Shown piece by piece: positions 9,216 through 21,265 of a stretch of DNA of 64,000 nucleotides. Origin of the DNA: Aselliscus stoliczkanus. Its lineage: Eukaryota > Chordata > Mammalia > Chiroptera > Hipposideridae. The translations under genes were made by a program, and so were the position numbers. A model generated the notes under the pieces. The model was not told the origin of the DNA, did no database searches, and saw nothing but the letters and a program-made list of their open reading frames with translations. The stretch is taken from assembly GCA_033961575.1 (NCBI GenBank), contig CM066731.1, positions 131,061,001-131,125,000 of the forward strand, read 5' to 3'. Numbering within the stretch: the first letter of the stretch is position 1; the number at the start of each line of letters is the position of its first letter.

Positions 9216-11016
9216 CTGCTCTCTTGAGGAGCCTAAACGGAGGGCGCGCACCTGTTTCTCCGGGACTGAGGAACAGTTTGCAGTCTAAAGGGGATCGCAG
9301 GGCCGGGTAACTGACAAGTACTCAGTGTTTGCCAAACTTTGCCTCAGAAAGCAATACACACCATCCTCCTGTAACTGGGTGTGGCTGCCGGGGCGGAGAG
9401 CAGAGACAGAGTGACTGCCCCTGGGTATTCCTTGAACGGCTGCTGTAGTGGTTTGCGGGAGGAGACCCCGAAGCTTCATAAAGGCAGGAGGAGCCCTGCA
9501 AGCCAGGCAGCTTGTAGGACAAATGGCTTCCTCAAGGCATCAGCACCCTGGACAATTCCCACTACCCTGGCCCTGGAATGCGCAGTGTTAAGATTCAGCA
9601 AAACCACTCCCAGTCCAGCAGCTTTCACTTTTTCCTGTTGGCCTTTTTCGCAAAACTACTGACCACCACATGTGGACTTTTTAGAAGAGTTCTGTACATC
9701 TGTATTTGGTTAGCCATCTTCTTTCCAGAATAAGTTTCCTGGGAAACTAGATATCCAGGTTTAGAGGTGGAGGAATGACTTAAAGTATAATTTGACCTAG
9801 TGAGTTTGAAACAAAGAAATTACATATTGAATAACTTTCAGAAAGATAGTCCTTCTAACATTTAGATTGATTTGCCACACAGCTTGAAGACCAAAATGAA
9901 CTCTTATTTGCTGTCCACAGAAATAATATTTAAACATATTTTTGATTTTGATTTTGTTTTAGGGAGTATACAATTTACTAAAAATATACATATTTTTCTA
10001 TCACCGTCATCTTATCAATTGTCCAGTTATTTTATATTACAAATAATTTCTATTAAATTAATGGAAAATACATCAACCAAATTTCAATGGCATATTTGCT
10101 CAGATATGGTGAGCCACACAATTATCTAAGTTATACTAGATTTAAAATATTGCATCTTAATACAGAAATATCCAAAATGTATTAGAAAAAGTCTAGTAGA
10201 GATGTGACTCTGAGAAGAATATTATCTTTGGTAATTTAAACATCTTAGAAACATATACGCTATACCCTCTTCCAATTATTGATCTAATTTTCAAACATCA
10301 TTATTATAAGCAATCATAATCCTTATTAAATTTTATTCGGACTTTGCTGTAATAGAAAATACAATTTTTTATTTCAAGAATTCACCCCTAGAGTCTCACC
10401 TTCTTTAAATAAAATGTTTTCCTTTCCTCTTTAACAAATATGTTTTCACATGAATTAAATATTGATAATTTGACCTTTTATGTTTTTAACTAATCAAAGG
10501 GGGAAAATTCCAAATGTAGATCTTGGAGTTTGGCCCTGGTGGGTCTTTCCGCTTGAATAGGCACTGAGATTAAAGGAGTCAAACTTCCTCTTTCACTGCT
10601 TTCTCCTAGCGCTAATTGCTTATGCAAAAAATGCAGATTTGTATTAATTAGTAACTCCACTGATTAGTTCTGTGGTATTTTCACATAATAAATCATGCTG
10701 CAGACATGAATTTTGGCACATCACCCAGTAGTGGCTCAGGCTGCAATACGGATTTCATATTAAAATAAAATCTCCAACTAAATTTACCTTTCCAATGCAG
10801 GTACCGTGAGCAGCCACCTGCTGAGAGCACCTGCCACGGGGAATTATTTTCACTCAGTGACAAGCCACTTTTGGGGACAACCAGGACAGTTTGATTAGGT
10901 TAGACTCATAATAAATATACAAATAAACACATGCATACATATTAAATGACACAAATGTGCCTAAACTCTAGGTATTTTGCACACGATGGTGTTATAACAG
11001 AGGATCTACTTGTAAC
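9216..11016. other. Unique AT-rich sequence, possible conserved element near 10.6 kb
   Basis: No gene or classifiable repeat is seen. At 10,550-10,720 there is a compact group of homeodomain/POU-like motifs: GCTAATTGC, TATGCAAA, ATTAATTAGTAA and CTGATTAG. It is the best-looking candidate for a distal element in this interval, but without an alignment this is only a pattern. Confidence 0.4.
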
Positions 11017-11032
11017 GGGGCTAGATGTTTTA

Positions 11033-11170
11033 TTGGTTTTGTTTTTTGTTTTGTTTTTTGTTTTTTTTTTGTTTTTGAGGGCAGTGTCACTGGCCCTCAT
11101 ATGTGGGACCTGAACCAGGGCTGCTGGCTTCCCAAGCCAGTGCTTAACCACCACGCCACTCAGCGGGCCC
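11033..11170 (-). mobile_element. tRNA-derived SINE (family A, short form)
   Basis: The minus-strand copy has its A-tail (T-rich on plus) at the left and a head GGGCCCGCTGAGTGGCGTGG. A perfect 16-base target-site duplication, GGGGCTAGATGTTTTA, flanks it at 11,017-11,032 and 11,171-11,186. The clean duplication points to a fairly recent insertion. Confidence 0.9.
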
Positions 11171-11186
11171 GGGGCTAGATGTTTTA

Positions 11187-11746
11187 AAACTACTTCCCAG
11201 ATTATAAATAAACACCTCAGTTTATTTTTCTCCTGTGAGATCTTTTCTCCTTTGTGGGATGGTCTGATAACCTGAGACTCTTTCATCATACAAATTCATT
11301 GACTTATTCTTTCCCTAGGCAGGCAAGCTAGATCTCAAAGAAAAAGGGGGACCAGGAAAGCATAGGGAGAGGAGTATAAATGCCAAGAGCCATATTAAAG
11401 GAAATTGGCCACTCCTTCCATCCTAGCATATGGCAAGAAGCTGTGAGGTCAGACACCCACAGTTGCCTGATGTAAGACAAATTCTCCTCTCCTCGTTGGT
11501 AACTATATGAGCTTCTACACATCTCCTTTCCCTTCCTTGAACACTTTTTCATGTGATGAGGCAGATTACAACCAATATTACCAAGATTATATATTAGACC
11601 CAGGTGTCTTCTGTGCCCCCCCACCAACCCTTTATATGTCCTTATTTTCTTGCCACTGATAATACCTTGCCAAGTCCCCTTAGGTGCTCTCAACATCTTT
11701 ATGCTCTTTTTTATCCATGTTTACTGTTGAAAGGAATGAGCTCACG

Positions 11747-11786
<40 letters not shown>

Positions 11787-12464
11787 CAAAATTTGATGCT
11801 CCTACTTGGATAGCTTGCAAAGTCACAGAGCACAAAGAAAAAGAAATGAATACTTAATGCCAACATTCAGAAATGAATTAAGACTAAGAGAGGTATATTT
11901 TTGATGGAGGTCGGGGCACCATGCTCTGCTGCAGTCCCACCATGCAGGCTATGGTCTCTCTGAACCCTTTAAAACTGGTCCTGAGGTACGGAGGTATGTG
12001 GCCAGGGGATGAGGAGGGTGCAGCCTCTAGGGAGGCTCTCTCCAACCATCATTTATTAAGCCTTTCAGATGCTCTGATGGTGAAAGAATAAGACCATGTA
12101 TATTTTGGTCTTTTATCTATTTATCCTGAGGTAGAGAACTTTTTTCAAGGAACAACAAAAAAAAGCCAAGAGAGGAGATATAGTTTCAGGCAGCCCTCTA
12201 TTAGGTCAAATATGCTTTTTTTCTCCTTTGAATTCACTCCTGGATCCCACTTCATATGGCTTGACATGGACAAAATGGATCATCTCTGATGGGAAAAAAA
12301 TAATCCTATATTTTCATGTTCGTTCACAATACTGGGGTGTAGAGGCTATGTAGAGAGAGGATCAGACTAAGCAAAGACTCTAAAGATGCTTCAGTTGATT
12401 TTGGCAGAGCTTGTCTCCTCAGCCCCTTCCTTTCAGAAACTGCCTACGTTTCACTGAACAATAA
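11187..12464. other. Unclassified intergenic sequence
   Basis: I recognise only a GA microsatellite (11,748-11,785). The rest contains no gene and no repeat I can classify. Confidence 0.5.
11748..11785. repeat. (GA)n microsatellite
   Basis: A GAGA run with one interruption near its left end. Confidence 0.95.
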
Positions 12465-13210
12465 ACACTTGCAGCAAATCTATCCTGAGTGCTGCTATGT
12501 GCCAGGCACTGTGCTGCTAGGTGTTAGGCACACAGGCACACAAGTAGAAACAGACATTAACCTTTGCCTTCTCAAAGCTTTCAATCTAGTGAAAGAGATA
12601 GACTTCAGTAAGATTCTCTCACAAATGAATGTATACCCATCTGATTCGAGATAAGTGCAGGAAAGAAAAACAGAAACCACTGGTCCATAAAAACTGAGGA
12701 CAAAGGAACCTGGCAGAGACCTATGCATGCAGGTGCCCTGAGTGAGTGGAGCGCTAAGGCAATGAGAAGGGTGTTATCACTGAGGGGGCTGGTCTAGGGG
12801 GGAGTCCTTCAGGCATGAGGAGAATATATGTATATGGAAAGCTCTGAGGCAAGAGAAGTTGGGAAGTTCAAGAACCTGAAAAACATCCAGTGTAGCACCA
12901 AGAAGAGGAGGGATAATGGTAAAAGGTGAGGTTGCAAAAAGAAAGACAACCCAGAGCCTGCTTTCCACAGACTAGCTTTGAGCTGCTGGAAGGAGTATGA
13001 ATGAGACTTAAGTAAGATTCATACTTTTTAGAAGATAATTTTAACTACAGTATAGAAATCTGATTGCAGAGCGGGTGAGTTGGGTAAAGGGAGGCTGTTG
13101 CAGTTTCTCTAGTAAGAAATGAGGACACCTGGACTAGGCTGGCTGTTGGGATGAACAAGGCGTGAGGACATATTTCAAGGTATTTAGAAAGATTACCCTG
13201 AAACCACAGC
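12465..13210 (-). mobile_element. L2 LINE fragment
   Basis: The 3' end of L2 is read on the minus strand. The plus strand shows the typical inverse CTATGTGCCAGGCACTGTGC followed by ACACAAGTAGAAACAGACA and CTTTCAATCTAGTG. Eroded L2 body sequence continues rightward. It is ancient and non-functional. Confidence 0.75.
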
Positions 13211-13840
13211 CTAGTTTCACACAAATTACCCAAAGACCATCAAAACCCATGATTCTTTACAACCTTGGATGAATATTATTAGTTTCCTGAGAAGTAACAT
13301 ATTGAATTTAAACCAGCAAAGACTTGTTAACCATAATGAAGCTACGTGTCTACCCAGTCTTCTGTCTTCTTTGTGCCAGCTGGAAGGCACCACCTTTGCA
13401 ACAGTGTGAGAACAAGTTAGAAGGAATTGGGTCACTGATAGTACCACTATGCCAGCTCTAGTCTGTTTCTATCAGGGCTTTCATTTAGTGAAATAAACTT
13501 TTGCTTGTTTATGCCTGTGTCACTCTGGACCTCTTTCCAGCAAGTGAACCCATATGTTAATGAATATAGATAGTGCCATATACCCATTAAAGAAAACTTT
13601 CTCTGGTTTGTTCAGATGACAGCCGGGTCTTGGACAATCGCTGTGAATGACTGTAAATCTAAACAAGTGATGATTTTAAATGCAGGTGCTATTCTACATG
13701 TTCTCTTTAGTTGAGTAAGTGAACACAGCCCTGATACCTGGCATTCTGTTGTTGTTCTGACGAATATTCTTTTCTTATCCCTATAAGCAGAGAGCACCAG
13801 AAGCAGCTTGCTTTGACACATTCCATTTCAGGTGTGTGTG
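13211..13840. other. Unclassified sequence left of retroviral fossil
   Basis: No gene is seen. Part of this may belong to the endogenous retrovirus remnant that becomes recognisable from about 13,850, but I cannot assign it. Confidence 0.35.
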
Positions 13841-13849
13841 ATAATTTAG

Positions 13850-14170
13850 ACTTCAAGGACTGATCATCAGACCATTCTGTAGAACACCAGGCTGGTCTAC
13901 TACATCAATGGCATTATGTTGATAGGTATGGAATGTGGTAAGTGACAGACACCCTAGATGCATTGAAGAGGTTCATGCATTCCAGAGATTGGGAAGTAAA
14001 TCCAAGGAAAATTTAGAAGCTTGACATCTCAGTAAAGCGTCTGGCGGTCCATTGGAGTGAGGCACACTGAGATATTTCTCTCAAAGTAAAAGGCAGTTGG
14101 CTTCATTTTGCACCACCTACTACTGAGATTATTATGCAGACTTTTCACCCAAAAATTACTGAATTGGATT
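13850..14170 (+). mobile_element. Endogenous retrovirus pol fragment (reverse transcriptase palm), broken
   Basis: Plus-strand frames, interrupted by stop codons and at least one frame change near 13,940, resemble the reverse-transcriptase palm of an endogenous retrovirus and the segment that follows it. At about 13,892-13,930 lies the hydrophobic block around the catalytic site. The position that should carry the aspartate pair is altered, so it could not be catalytic. A second block in another frame (about 13,945-14,015) matches the following conserved segment. No LTR or other viral gene was recognised. It is an old, inactive fragment. Confidence 0.55.
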
Positions 14171-14529
14171 AAATTTAATTGAAGAGGGAGGGAAGGTAAA
14201 TAAAGTCAAGGTTCTTATTCATATTTAACCAACTTTGGAAATGCTTGTGGTAGCTATAAACAGCTTAGACAAATGACTTGAGATGTGTGAGAGAGCTTAT
14301 GCTCTGTATAGTTTAAATAAATTGTATACAGCATGAGATAAAGAAGCCATGAATGATTTGCAATATGAAGAAAAGCTACTTGCATATTTAGAAGGTAACT
14401 TTAACACATGTGGTATACAGAAGTCAAAGATACAAGGAGGAAATGTACTTGGTGAAACGAAATGAGAAACTGAACAAGAAGAATAAAATGAGAGGAAATA
14501 GTCATATATAAGATATTTTTTAAAAAAAG

Positions 14530-15180
14530 GAGTGAAAGAACCCTCACACTTTACTTGTGGGAATATAAAATGGTACAGCCACTGTAGAAACAGTTTGGCA
14601 GTTTCTCAAAAAGTTAGAGCTACCATATGGCCCAGCAATTCTACTCCTAGGTATATCCCCAAGAAAACTGAAAACATATGTTCACACATAAACTTTCACA
14701 CAAATGTTTATTGCAACATTATTCATAATAGCCAAAAAGTAGAAACAACTCAAATGTCCATCATTTGATGAATGGACAAATAAATGTGATATAGCCACAC
14801 AATAAAATATTATTCAGCCATAAAAAGTAATAAGTACTGATAGATATTACAACATGGGTAAACCTTGAAGACATTATACTAAGTGAAAGAAGTCAGATTC
14901 AGAAGGGCATATGTTGTATATTTCCATTTGTATGGAACAACCAGACTATTTGCTATCCATAGAGACAGAAAGTAAGTTAGTAGTTTCCAGGATTGGGAGG
15001 AAGGGAGAAGGGGAAGTGATTGCTAGTGGGTACAGGGTTTCTTCTTGGGGTGGTGAAAATATTCTGGAATTAGATAATGGTGATGGTTGCACAACCTTGT
15101 AAATGTATTAAAAACCACTGGATTGTATACTTTAAACTGGTGAATTTTATGGGATGAGAATTACATCTCAATTTAAAGAC
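14530..15180 (+). mobile_element. L1 LINE 3' end, 5'-truncated
   Basis: The typical end of L1 ORF2 and its 3' UTR is seen: a stretch around ACCATATGGCCCAGCAATTC, then TTTATTGCAACATTATTCAT, then GAATGGACAAATAAATGTG and the GATGAGAATTACATCTCAA end. Many stops make it inactive. Confidence 0.9.
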
Positions 15181-15459
15181 ATGGAAGATGTAGTTGCGGC
15201 CTCCCTCATCTTGCCTTGTGTGATAGATACCACATGCTTCTGGCTTTCCTTTTCCCTCTTTAGCCGCTCTTTATTAGTTATCCTGCAAGTTCCTTTTCTT
15301 TGGCCATCCCTTAAATCTTGGTTTTCCTCTATGCTTTCTTCTGTTTTCTCTACTTAATCTCTACATGAGGGAGTAAGGCAGTCATTGCTTTGAGCAGTTC
15401 TAAAATATACACATTTTCTTTACTATGGTTTGGTTAAATAATAGCAGTCCCCCAATAAC

Positions 15460-16600
15460 ATAGTTCACATTTCAGTTATACAGTATAAGAACTGTGAGTA
15501 ATTGCATAAAATATAAACTTCATGGCTAGCTCCACAAATCTCTACATAAATAGCAGATCACTTCTTCAAAGTTGCTTGGTGATTGGCCATTGCACATCAG
15601 TTATTCAGTTCATTCACAAACAGCAAAACTTGTATTTGGGTTATCTCCTTATCTCTCAGTGATAAACCCATGTGACATTTTACAAAAGTTAATAATAGAA
15701 AAAAATGAAAGTGTAGCAAAAATAAAAAATTAAAAGAGATAAATGTTGGAAGTGAAATTGGATGTGATTAGGGGATTTGAAAATGGGGACAGCAGAACAA
15801 GCTAGGATGAAACCTGGTCTGCATGAAGCCACTGAATTAACACATTGAAAAAGCTCAATGAATCAAAAACAAGCTAAAGCGGCTTCCACATTGTTTAGTT
15901 TAAGTTACATTCAGAACAGAAAGCTGCTAATGGTGGAAATTGAACATTTACTTCTACTTTGAATTGAACATGATAATGAAAATAAAAACCCAATTAGTTT
16001 AACTAGCATTTAAGCCAAACACTGAAGTTAGGTGCCGCACTGAAAGAAAACAGTAATTATAAGAAGACTAAGGAAAAACCTTCCTCTGCCAGTAAAGGCT
16101 GATTTCATTGTTTCAGAAATTGGCAAGGTTTTGCAGAATTAGAATTGAACGTAAATAGAGTTATAAAGAAATAGCTGACTGTGGGGATGTTGACACTGCT
16201 GTTGTTCAAGAGACTAGACATGCAGCCACAGGAACTCCATGAAGGGAGATGCATCAACATAAAGAAGGGAGGTGGTTGTGAAAAAAAGGGTGATGTCCCA
16301 GAGGAACTGACACTAGCACAAAACATAACCTTCAATTAAAGGAAATCATGGAGATATTTCACAGCATTGAAAGTGCAAAAGATCAAGTGTTGTAAGCTAA
16401 TTTAAACTTAGAAAGGAGAGCGATAAGTCCCAAGGGATAATAAAGCTGTTCATTCTACATTTCAAGTCACATGATGAGAAGAAGACTAAAACTATTCGAA
16501 CTCCTTTTAAGTTTTGTAGAAAGAAATAAAACACTTTAATTCTCAATGTTTCTAATGCTTTAAATTTCTTTATACTAAATAAATACTAGTTTTATCATTT
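15460..16600 (+). mobile_element. Tigger (TcMar) DNA transposon remnant with centre deleted
   Basis: Broken plus-strand frames match a Tigger transposase. The N-terminal helix-turn-helix region lies near 15,745-15,800 and the CENP-B-like DNA-binding part near 16,090-16,220. The C-terminal tail (leucine-rich, followed by a Phe-His-Ser-Ile-Glu-Ser segment) is near 16,330-16,385. The catalytic DDE centre, several hundred bases in a full element, is missing between about 16,250 and 16,270. It is non-functional. Confidence 0.65.
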
Positions 16601-16739
16601 TTTTCACTTCCCAACAACAAGAGAGTTTTTAATGTTTTGACAAAAACATTTTAAAGGTCACACCCAACTGTAATTCTTCCTGTTGATTAAGATCACTGTA
16701 TAGTTTCAGCTTGCCAGGTCATTTTTATGTTCCTGCACT

Positions 16740-17150
16740 ACCATGCGAAGTGAGGACTGAGTTTGTACACTCTGATGTGGATACAGAAAACTCAACTCAG
16801 AATGACTTAAGGAAAACAAAGGCATATTTTTAGCTCACACAATTGAAATGTCTAGGGTTAGGTCTTACTTCAGGTATGACTGGACTCTGGGGTGAAATGG
16901 CATTTAAAAAACCCAGTTTATTTTCCATCTGAAATCTATGTGTTGGTTACACTCTATGTGATGGCCTCTGGTGACTGTCACTCTTGTGGTATCAAGATGG
17001 CCTCAGTAGCTCTAATTTCTTATTTTTCTAGGTTCTAATCCAATGGAATCAAGAAGAGTAAGCCTTTTCATTAACAGTAGCTCCTGTATGTGTCCTTAGA
17101 TTCTTACTTATTTTAGTAGTTTAGGCTGCCACTCCTATACCTGAATCTCT
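16740..17150. repeat. Possible unclassified ancient interspersed repeat
   Basis: The phrase ACTTAAGGAAAACAAAGGCA followed by TTTTTAGCTCACACAATTGA has the style of an old mammalian interspersed repeat, but I cannot name the family. No gene is present. Confidence 0.35.
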
Positions 17151-17509
17151 GTGACCAGGTATATGTGGTCTTCTACTTCAAATCACACAGACTGTTGGTG
17201 AGGAAGTGCAAAATATTCAAAACCAAGGGAAATTTGCTGGCAGACAAACCATAAATGTCCATGGCATACTCCTTGGTAATCATCTACTCCATTATCTCCA
17301 TATGAGAGTGATTCCAAAATCTGTCTCCAGAATTATGACCTATAGTCCCAACTCCTTTGTAGACAATTTCCCTTTGATTCACTGAAAACACCTGAAAATC
17401 AGCATCTGAAGGTGAATCCCTTATTTCCCCTGTTCCCCAGCCCCAGGCAAATCTGTCTCCTCTTTTTTTTCCTGTCTCAATGAATGTCATTGCTATCCAC
17501 CCCAATTTT

Positions 17510-17702
17510 TCGTGCTAGAAATCTGAGACATATCTTGACTCTTGACTCTCCCTTACAACTGACTAAAATCAATCATCAAAAAATTCTTGTTAATTGTATT
17601 CCTAATATCCCTGGATTCAATCCATTTGTTTCTGTCCATATTTCTCTTACCCCATTTCAGTTCCCATCTTTATCTCTTGACAGGGACAATCTCTTTTACC
17701 TT
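17510..17702 (+). mobile_element. L2 LINE ORF2 fragment, left part
   Basis: Sequence beginning GAGACATATCTTGACTCTTG corresponds to the late ORF2 of L2. It stops where an L1 begins at about 17,703 and resumes at about 18,105. Confidence 0.7.
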
Positions 17703-18104
17703 GATGTCTAGCCATTTTTTTATTATGGTAAAATACACATAACATAAAATTTACCATCTTAATCATTTTTAAGTGTACAACCCAGTGGCATTAAGAACAG
17801 TTGTATTGCTTTGTAACCATCATCACCATCCATTTTCAGAACTTATTTTATCTTGCAAAACCGAAACTCCATACCCATTAAACAATAGCTCCCTATTTTT
17901 CCTCTCCCCATCCCCTAGCAACCACCATTCTACTTTCCGTCTCTGTGATTTTGACTAATCTAGATACCTTATATGAGTGGAATCATTGAGTATTTGTCTT
18001 TTTGTGACTGGCTTATTCCATTTAGCATAATATCCTCAAATTTCATCCATGTTATAACAGGTGTCAGAATTTCCTTCCTTTTAAAGGATGAATGGTAATC
18101 CGTA
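17703..18104 (-). mobile_element. L1 LINE 3' end inserted into L2
   Basis: The inverse of the L1 3' UTR is typical: GGTAAAATACACATAACATA, then TTTTTAAGTGTACAACCCAG, then a phrase about TTTAGCATAATATCC. It splits the L2 copy around it, so it arrived after the L2. Confidence 0.85.
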
Positions 18105-18592
18105 TGAACACAACCCTGTTTAAACCCTTCAGTGGCTCCTCAATGCCTTCAGGATAGTCTGGGCTCCTGCATATGTCTTATGAAACCTATCATGATTTCC
18201 TCCCTTCCTTACTTTTCTAGCCTACCATCTCAGCTGCACCCTTTTGTACCTCTTCCCTTCTAACCCATTGCCCACTTGCCATATATACATATAGTCTCTG
18301 TATTTGTCACACTGAAATATGTTCAGGTCTGTGAAAATGCTACATTTCCCTTCCTTTCCAACACCATTTCTTCTGTCAGATGCTCTTTCCTCCTTATCAC
18401 CTGGCTAGCTCCCACTTATCCTTGAGGCCTCAGGATAGATAGCATTTTCTCCAGGAAAATGTCCTTGATAAATTCCCTTTGCCCAAGCTACATCAACACC
18501 CTTAACATATGCTCCCGGATCACTCCATTCTTGCCCTAACATAGAACTTTATCACATTATATCATTGTCTGCTTACTTATCTTATTTTGCAC
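18105..18592 (+). mobile_element. L2 LINE fragment, right part
   Basis: The right half of the L2 interrupted at 17,703 continues with the typical end of ORF2 and the 3' region: AACCCTTCAGTGGCTCCTCA, then TCCAGGAAAATGTCCTTGAT and CTTTATCACATTATATCATT. Confidence 0.75.
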
Positions 18593-19219
18593 TAGTACTA
18601 TGTTATCCAAATGTGGCTCTTGAACATTAAATGTGACAAGTGTGACTGAGAATATAAATTCCTAATTTTATATAATTTTAATAAATTTAAATTTTAAAAT
18701 GATATCTAAATCAGTTTTAAAGTTATTAATTATATTTAGAACAAATGTAGGTAGGTGAGTCTACTTTTTCAACTGTAACTATGAAATCTAAATACAGATA
18801 TAATTACAGGTTCAAAACAGATGAAAATGAAGCATCTGAGTTCAGTGTGATATAAGTATGAAATATTCTCTGATTTCAAAGACTTAGTACAAAATAAAGA
18901 ATGCAAAATATCTCAATAACTTTTTATATTGATGTTAAAATGACAGTATTTTGATATATTGATTTACATAAGTTCTTAAAATTAATTTTACTTATAATCC
19001 TATCACTTTTAATGTGGCTACTAGAAAAATTTAAATTATATACTATGTGGCTCATCTTATATTTCTTAGGTTTTTTTGTTTTTTTTTTTTTTTTTTTTGA
19101 GGGCCGTGTCACTGGCCCTCATATGTGGGACCCTAACCGGGGCCACTGGCTTCCCAAGCCAGCGCTTAACCACCACGCCACTCGGCCGGCCCCATCTTAT
19201 TTCTATTAGACAGTGCCTA
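18593..19219. mobile_element. hAT-type DNA transposon fossil, interrupted by a SINE
   Basis: The ends read CTATGTTATCCAAATGTGGC (left) and AATGTGGCTACTAG with TCTATTAGACAGTG (right), the signature of an old mammalian hAT/MER-type element rich in AGCCACAT motifs. A family A SINE lies inside it at 19,067-19,192. The exact family name is uncertain. Confidence 0.55.
19067..19192 (-). mobile_element. tRNA-derived SINE (family A, short form)
   Basis: This is an inverse copy with a long A-tail (T-run on plus) and the head GGGGCCGGCCGAGTGGCGTG. Target-site duplications are near-perfect: CATCTTATATTTCT on the left and CATCTTATTTCT on the right. It sits in a hAT fossil. Confidence 0.85.
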
Positions 19220-19284
19220 ACCTGTACTGTAAGTTCTGTGGGGACAGGAAATCATAACTGTGTTATTCTCTTATTTAAAAAACT

Positions 19285-19490
19285 TTTGTAACATTCTCCA
19301 TGTGTCAGGTATTATTTTATACATTACTTATAATTGCAAGCATTAATATTTTAAATCCTTTTAACAACCTTTCAAGTTGAATATTACCATTATCTACATT
19401 ATATACATGAGGAAATTTGCACAACAGATTAACTTAGCCAGCTGGAGGTTACAGAGCTGATCTTGTAGAGTTAGTCTGTAGGGATCCAGA
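19285..19490 (-). mobile_element. MIR SINE
   Basis: The inverse MIR core is recognised by AATCCTTTTAACAACCTTTC followed by a TACATGAGGAAA segment and TTAACTTAGCCAGCTGGAGG. It is old and diverged. Confidence 0.65.
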
Positions 19491-19617
19491 ATCTATAGTC
19501 TCAATAACTGGTTATAATGTCGCTTGTTCATTCCTTTATTACTGATGCCTACGGAAATAATTACTACTCAACTTTTCCAATTAGCAACAATATGCAAATA
19601 TTCATTAATTTGTTTAG

Positions 19618-20214
19618 TCCACAGATATTAGTTGAACTTTTATGTACCAGGTATTGTGCTGGGTGGTGGGGACCTGGATGTGAACAAAACAAACGCTTTA
19701 CTTTTAATGAAGCTCTGTTTAACAGTGATGACAATGATATAATGAGACAATAATAATACAATATTGTATTATACAGAACAAGTATGCAATACAAATATAT
19801 AAATTGAGAACACATAAAAGTGTACCTACTTGGCCAGGAGATGAGGGAACATGATGGCAAGAGTGAGAAAAAAACCTTGAAGGATGATTAGGAGTTAGCT
19901 AAATGTGGGAAAGTGGGAGTGGTTGGTGAAGCAAGTACCAAGCAGCAGGGACAAAGAGGAACAGAGGGAAGAAAGAGCCTGGTGTTTGCCACTGAAGTGG
20001 ATTAAGACAAATAACAAGTTCAGACTTACTACCTCCATGGAAAATTAATCTGGATAAAGTTGGAGAAGAGATTGGAATGAAGTAACTTTGAGTTAAAGCA
20101 GAAATACAATTAGCAAGAGTCTTGCTGTTGTCCTGTATACAGATAATAGTAGTTTGTTCTACTGTAGGGGCAGTGGTACAGTAGGTTCATTGTAGAGATA
20201 TTTAAAGAATACAG
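19618..20214 (-). mobile_element. L2 LINE, 3' part
   Basis: The inverse L2 end, with TATGTACCAGGTATTGTGCT and GATGTGAACAAAACAAACGC, is followed by eroded body sequence to the Tigger element at 20,217. A further, more upstream L2 part in the same orientation at 21,690-21,945 may belong to the same copy. Confidence 0.65.
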
Positions 20215-20216
20215 TA

Positions 20217-20865
20217 CAGATATACCTCAGAGATATTGTGGGCTTGGTTCCAGACCACCACAACAAAGTGAGCATCGAAATAAAGTGAGTTGTAATATTC
20301 TTTTTTTTAAAATTTTTAATTGGGGAATTGGGGGAGGGGAACAGCGTTGGGGAATCTGGGAAGGGGAACAGACAAGTTGCTGTCCTTTTGTTCTTCAGTC
20401 TAGTTGCGGAGGGCGTTGCTTCACTGGCCCATGTTGGTATCATCATTGCGCTCTTCCCGGATGAGGCAGATCGGTCACCGGCCTCTGGATGGTCGCTCAC
20501 TGCGGCTATTGGCAGCTCACTCTGGCTGCCGGCCGCTCACGCTGGCTGCTGGCCACGCACTGTAGCCTTGGCAGCCCACTGCAGCAGGGGCTGCAGCCTA
20601 CACTGTCTCCAGGGCTCACACAGCCCAGCTCCAGGTGGAGCTGTTGTTAGCTGTAGAGGGCAGTGTCACTGGCCCTCATATGTGGGATCTGAACCAAGGC
20701 CTCTGGCATCCCAAAACCAGCTCTAAACTAATGTGCCACTCGGCCAGCCTGAGTTGTAATATTTTAACTGGTGGAAGGTCTGGCCTTTAATTTGTAAAAA
20801 AAAAAAAAAAATTCAATATATGTGAAGCACAATAAAGCAAAGCACAATAAAATGAGGTATGCCTG
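20217..20865. mobile_element. Tigger-type (TcMar) non-autonomous element carrying a SINE
   Basis: The left end reads CAGATATACCTCAGAGATAT and the right end AAAATGAGGTATGCCTG, which are inverted versions of one terminal repeat. Both are bordered by TA, the target duplication of TcMar elements. About 200 bases remain once the SINE at 20,300-20,749 and its extra duplication are removed, so it has no transposase. Confidence 0.75.
20300..20749 (-). mobile_element. tRNA-derived SINE (family A, long form)
   Basis: The long form has a tRNA-like head, a body of about 300 bases and the 3' module with CCCCAATTCC-type runs before the A-tail (T-rich at left). A perfect 14-base target-site duplication, TGAGTTGTAATATT, flanks it at 20,286-20,299 and 20,750-20,763. 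It is nested in a Tigger element. Frames across it, and across other copies, are similar to each other only because the SINE is. Confidence 0.9.
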
Positions 20866-21265
20866 TAGACCTAATGTGATGTTTAATTGGAAGGAGGATG
20901 GAGTTTATTGCAGATGCTGCAAATTACTTAATATCTATTTTCACTTTCTGTTGTTTTTTTTTTGAGATACCAATGTGCTCATCTCAAGTCAATGGGTCTT
21001 GATTGGGGGAATCCAATCATAGCAATCCTGTTTGCTGCTTCCTCAATCTCCCTGGTAGCTGGGGGTAGTCAGTCATCTGGTCTGTCTGACAAATGATTTA
21101 TAAAGAGAAGTTCTTTAGGGAAAGCTTTGTTTCCTGGTGGAAGGGCCTCATGGCTGCTGCTGCTTTCTACTTCTATTTTCCTGGAAAAAGAAATATGATG
21201 CAGCTCTCTCTTGATCCCATTACAGAATGCCAAGTAAGTCACAAAAATATTGCTGGGCATTTTTA

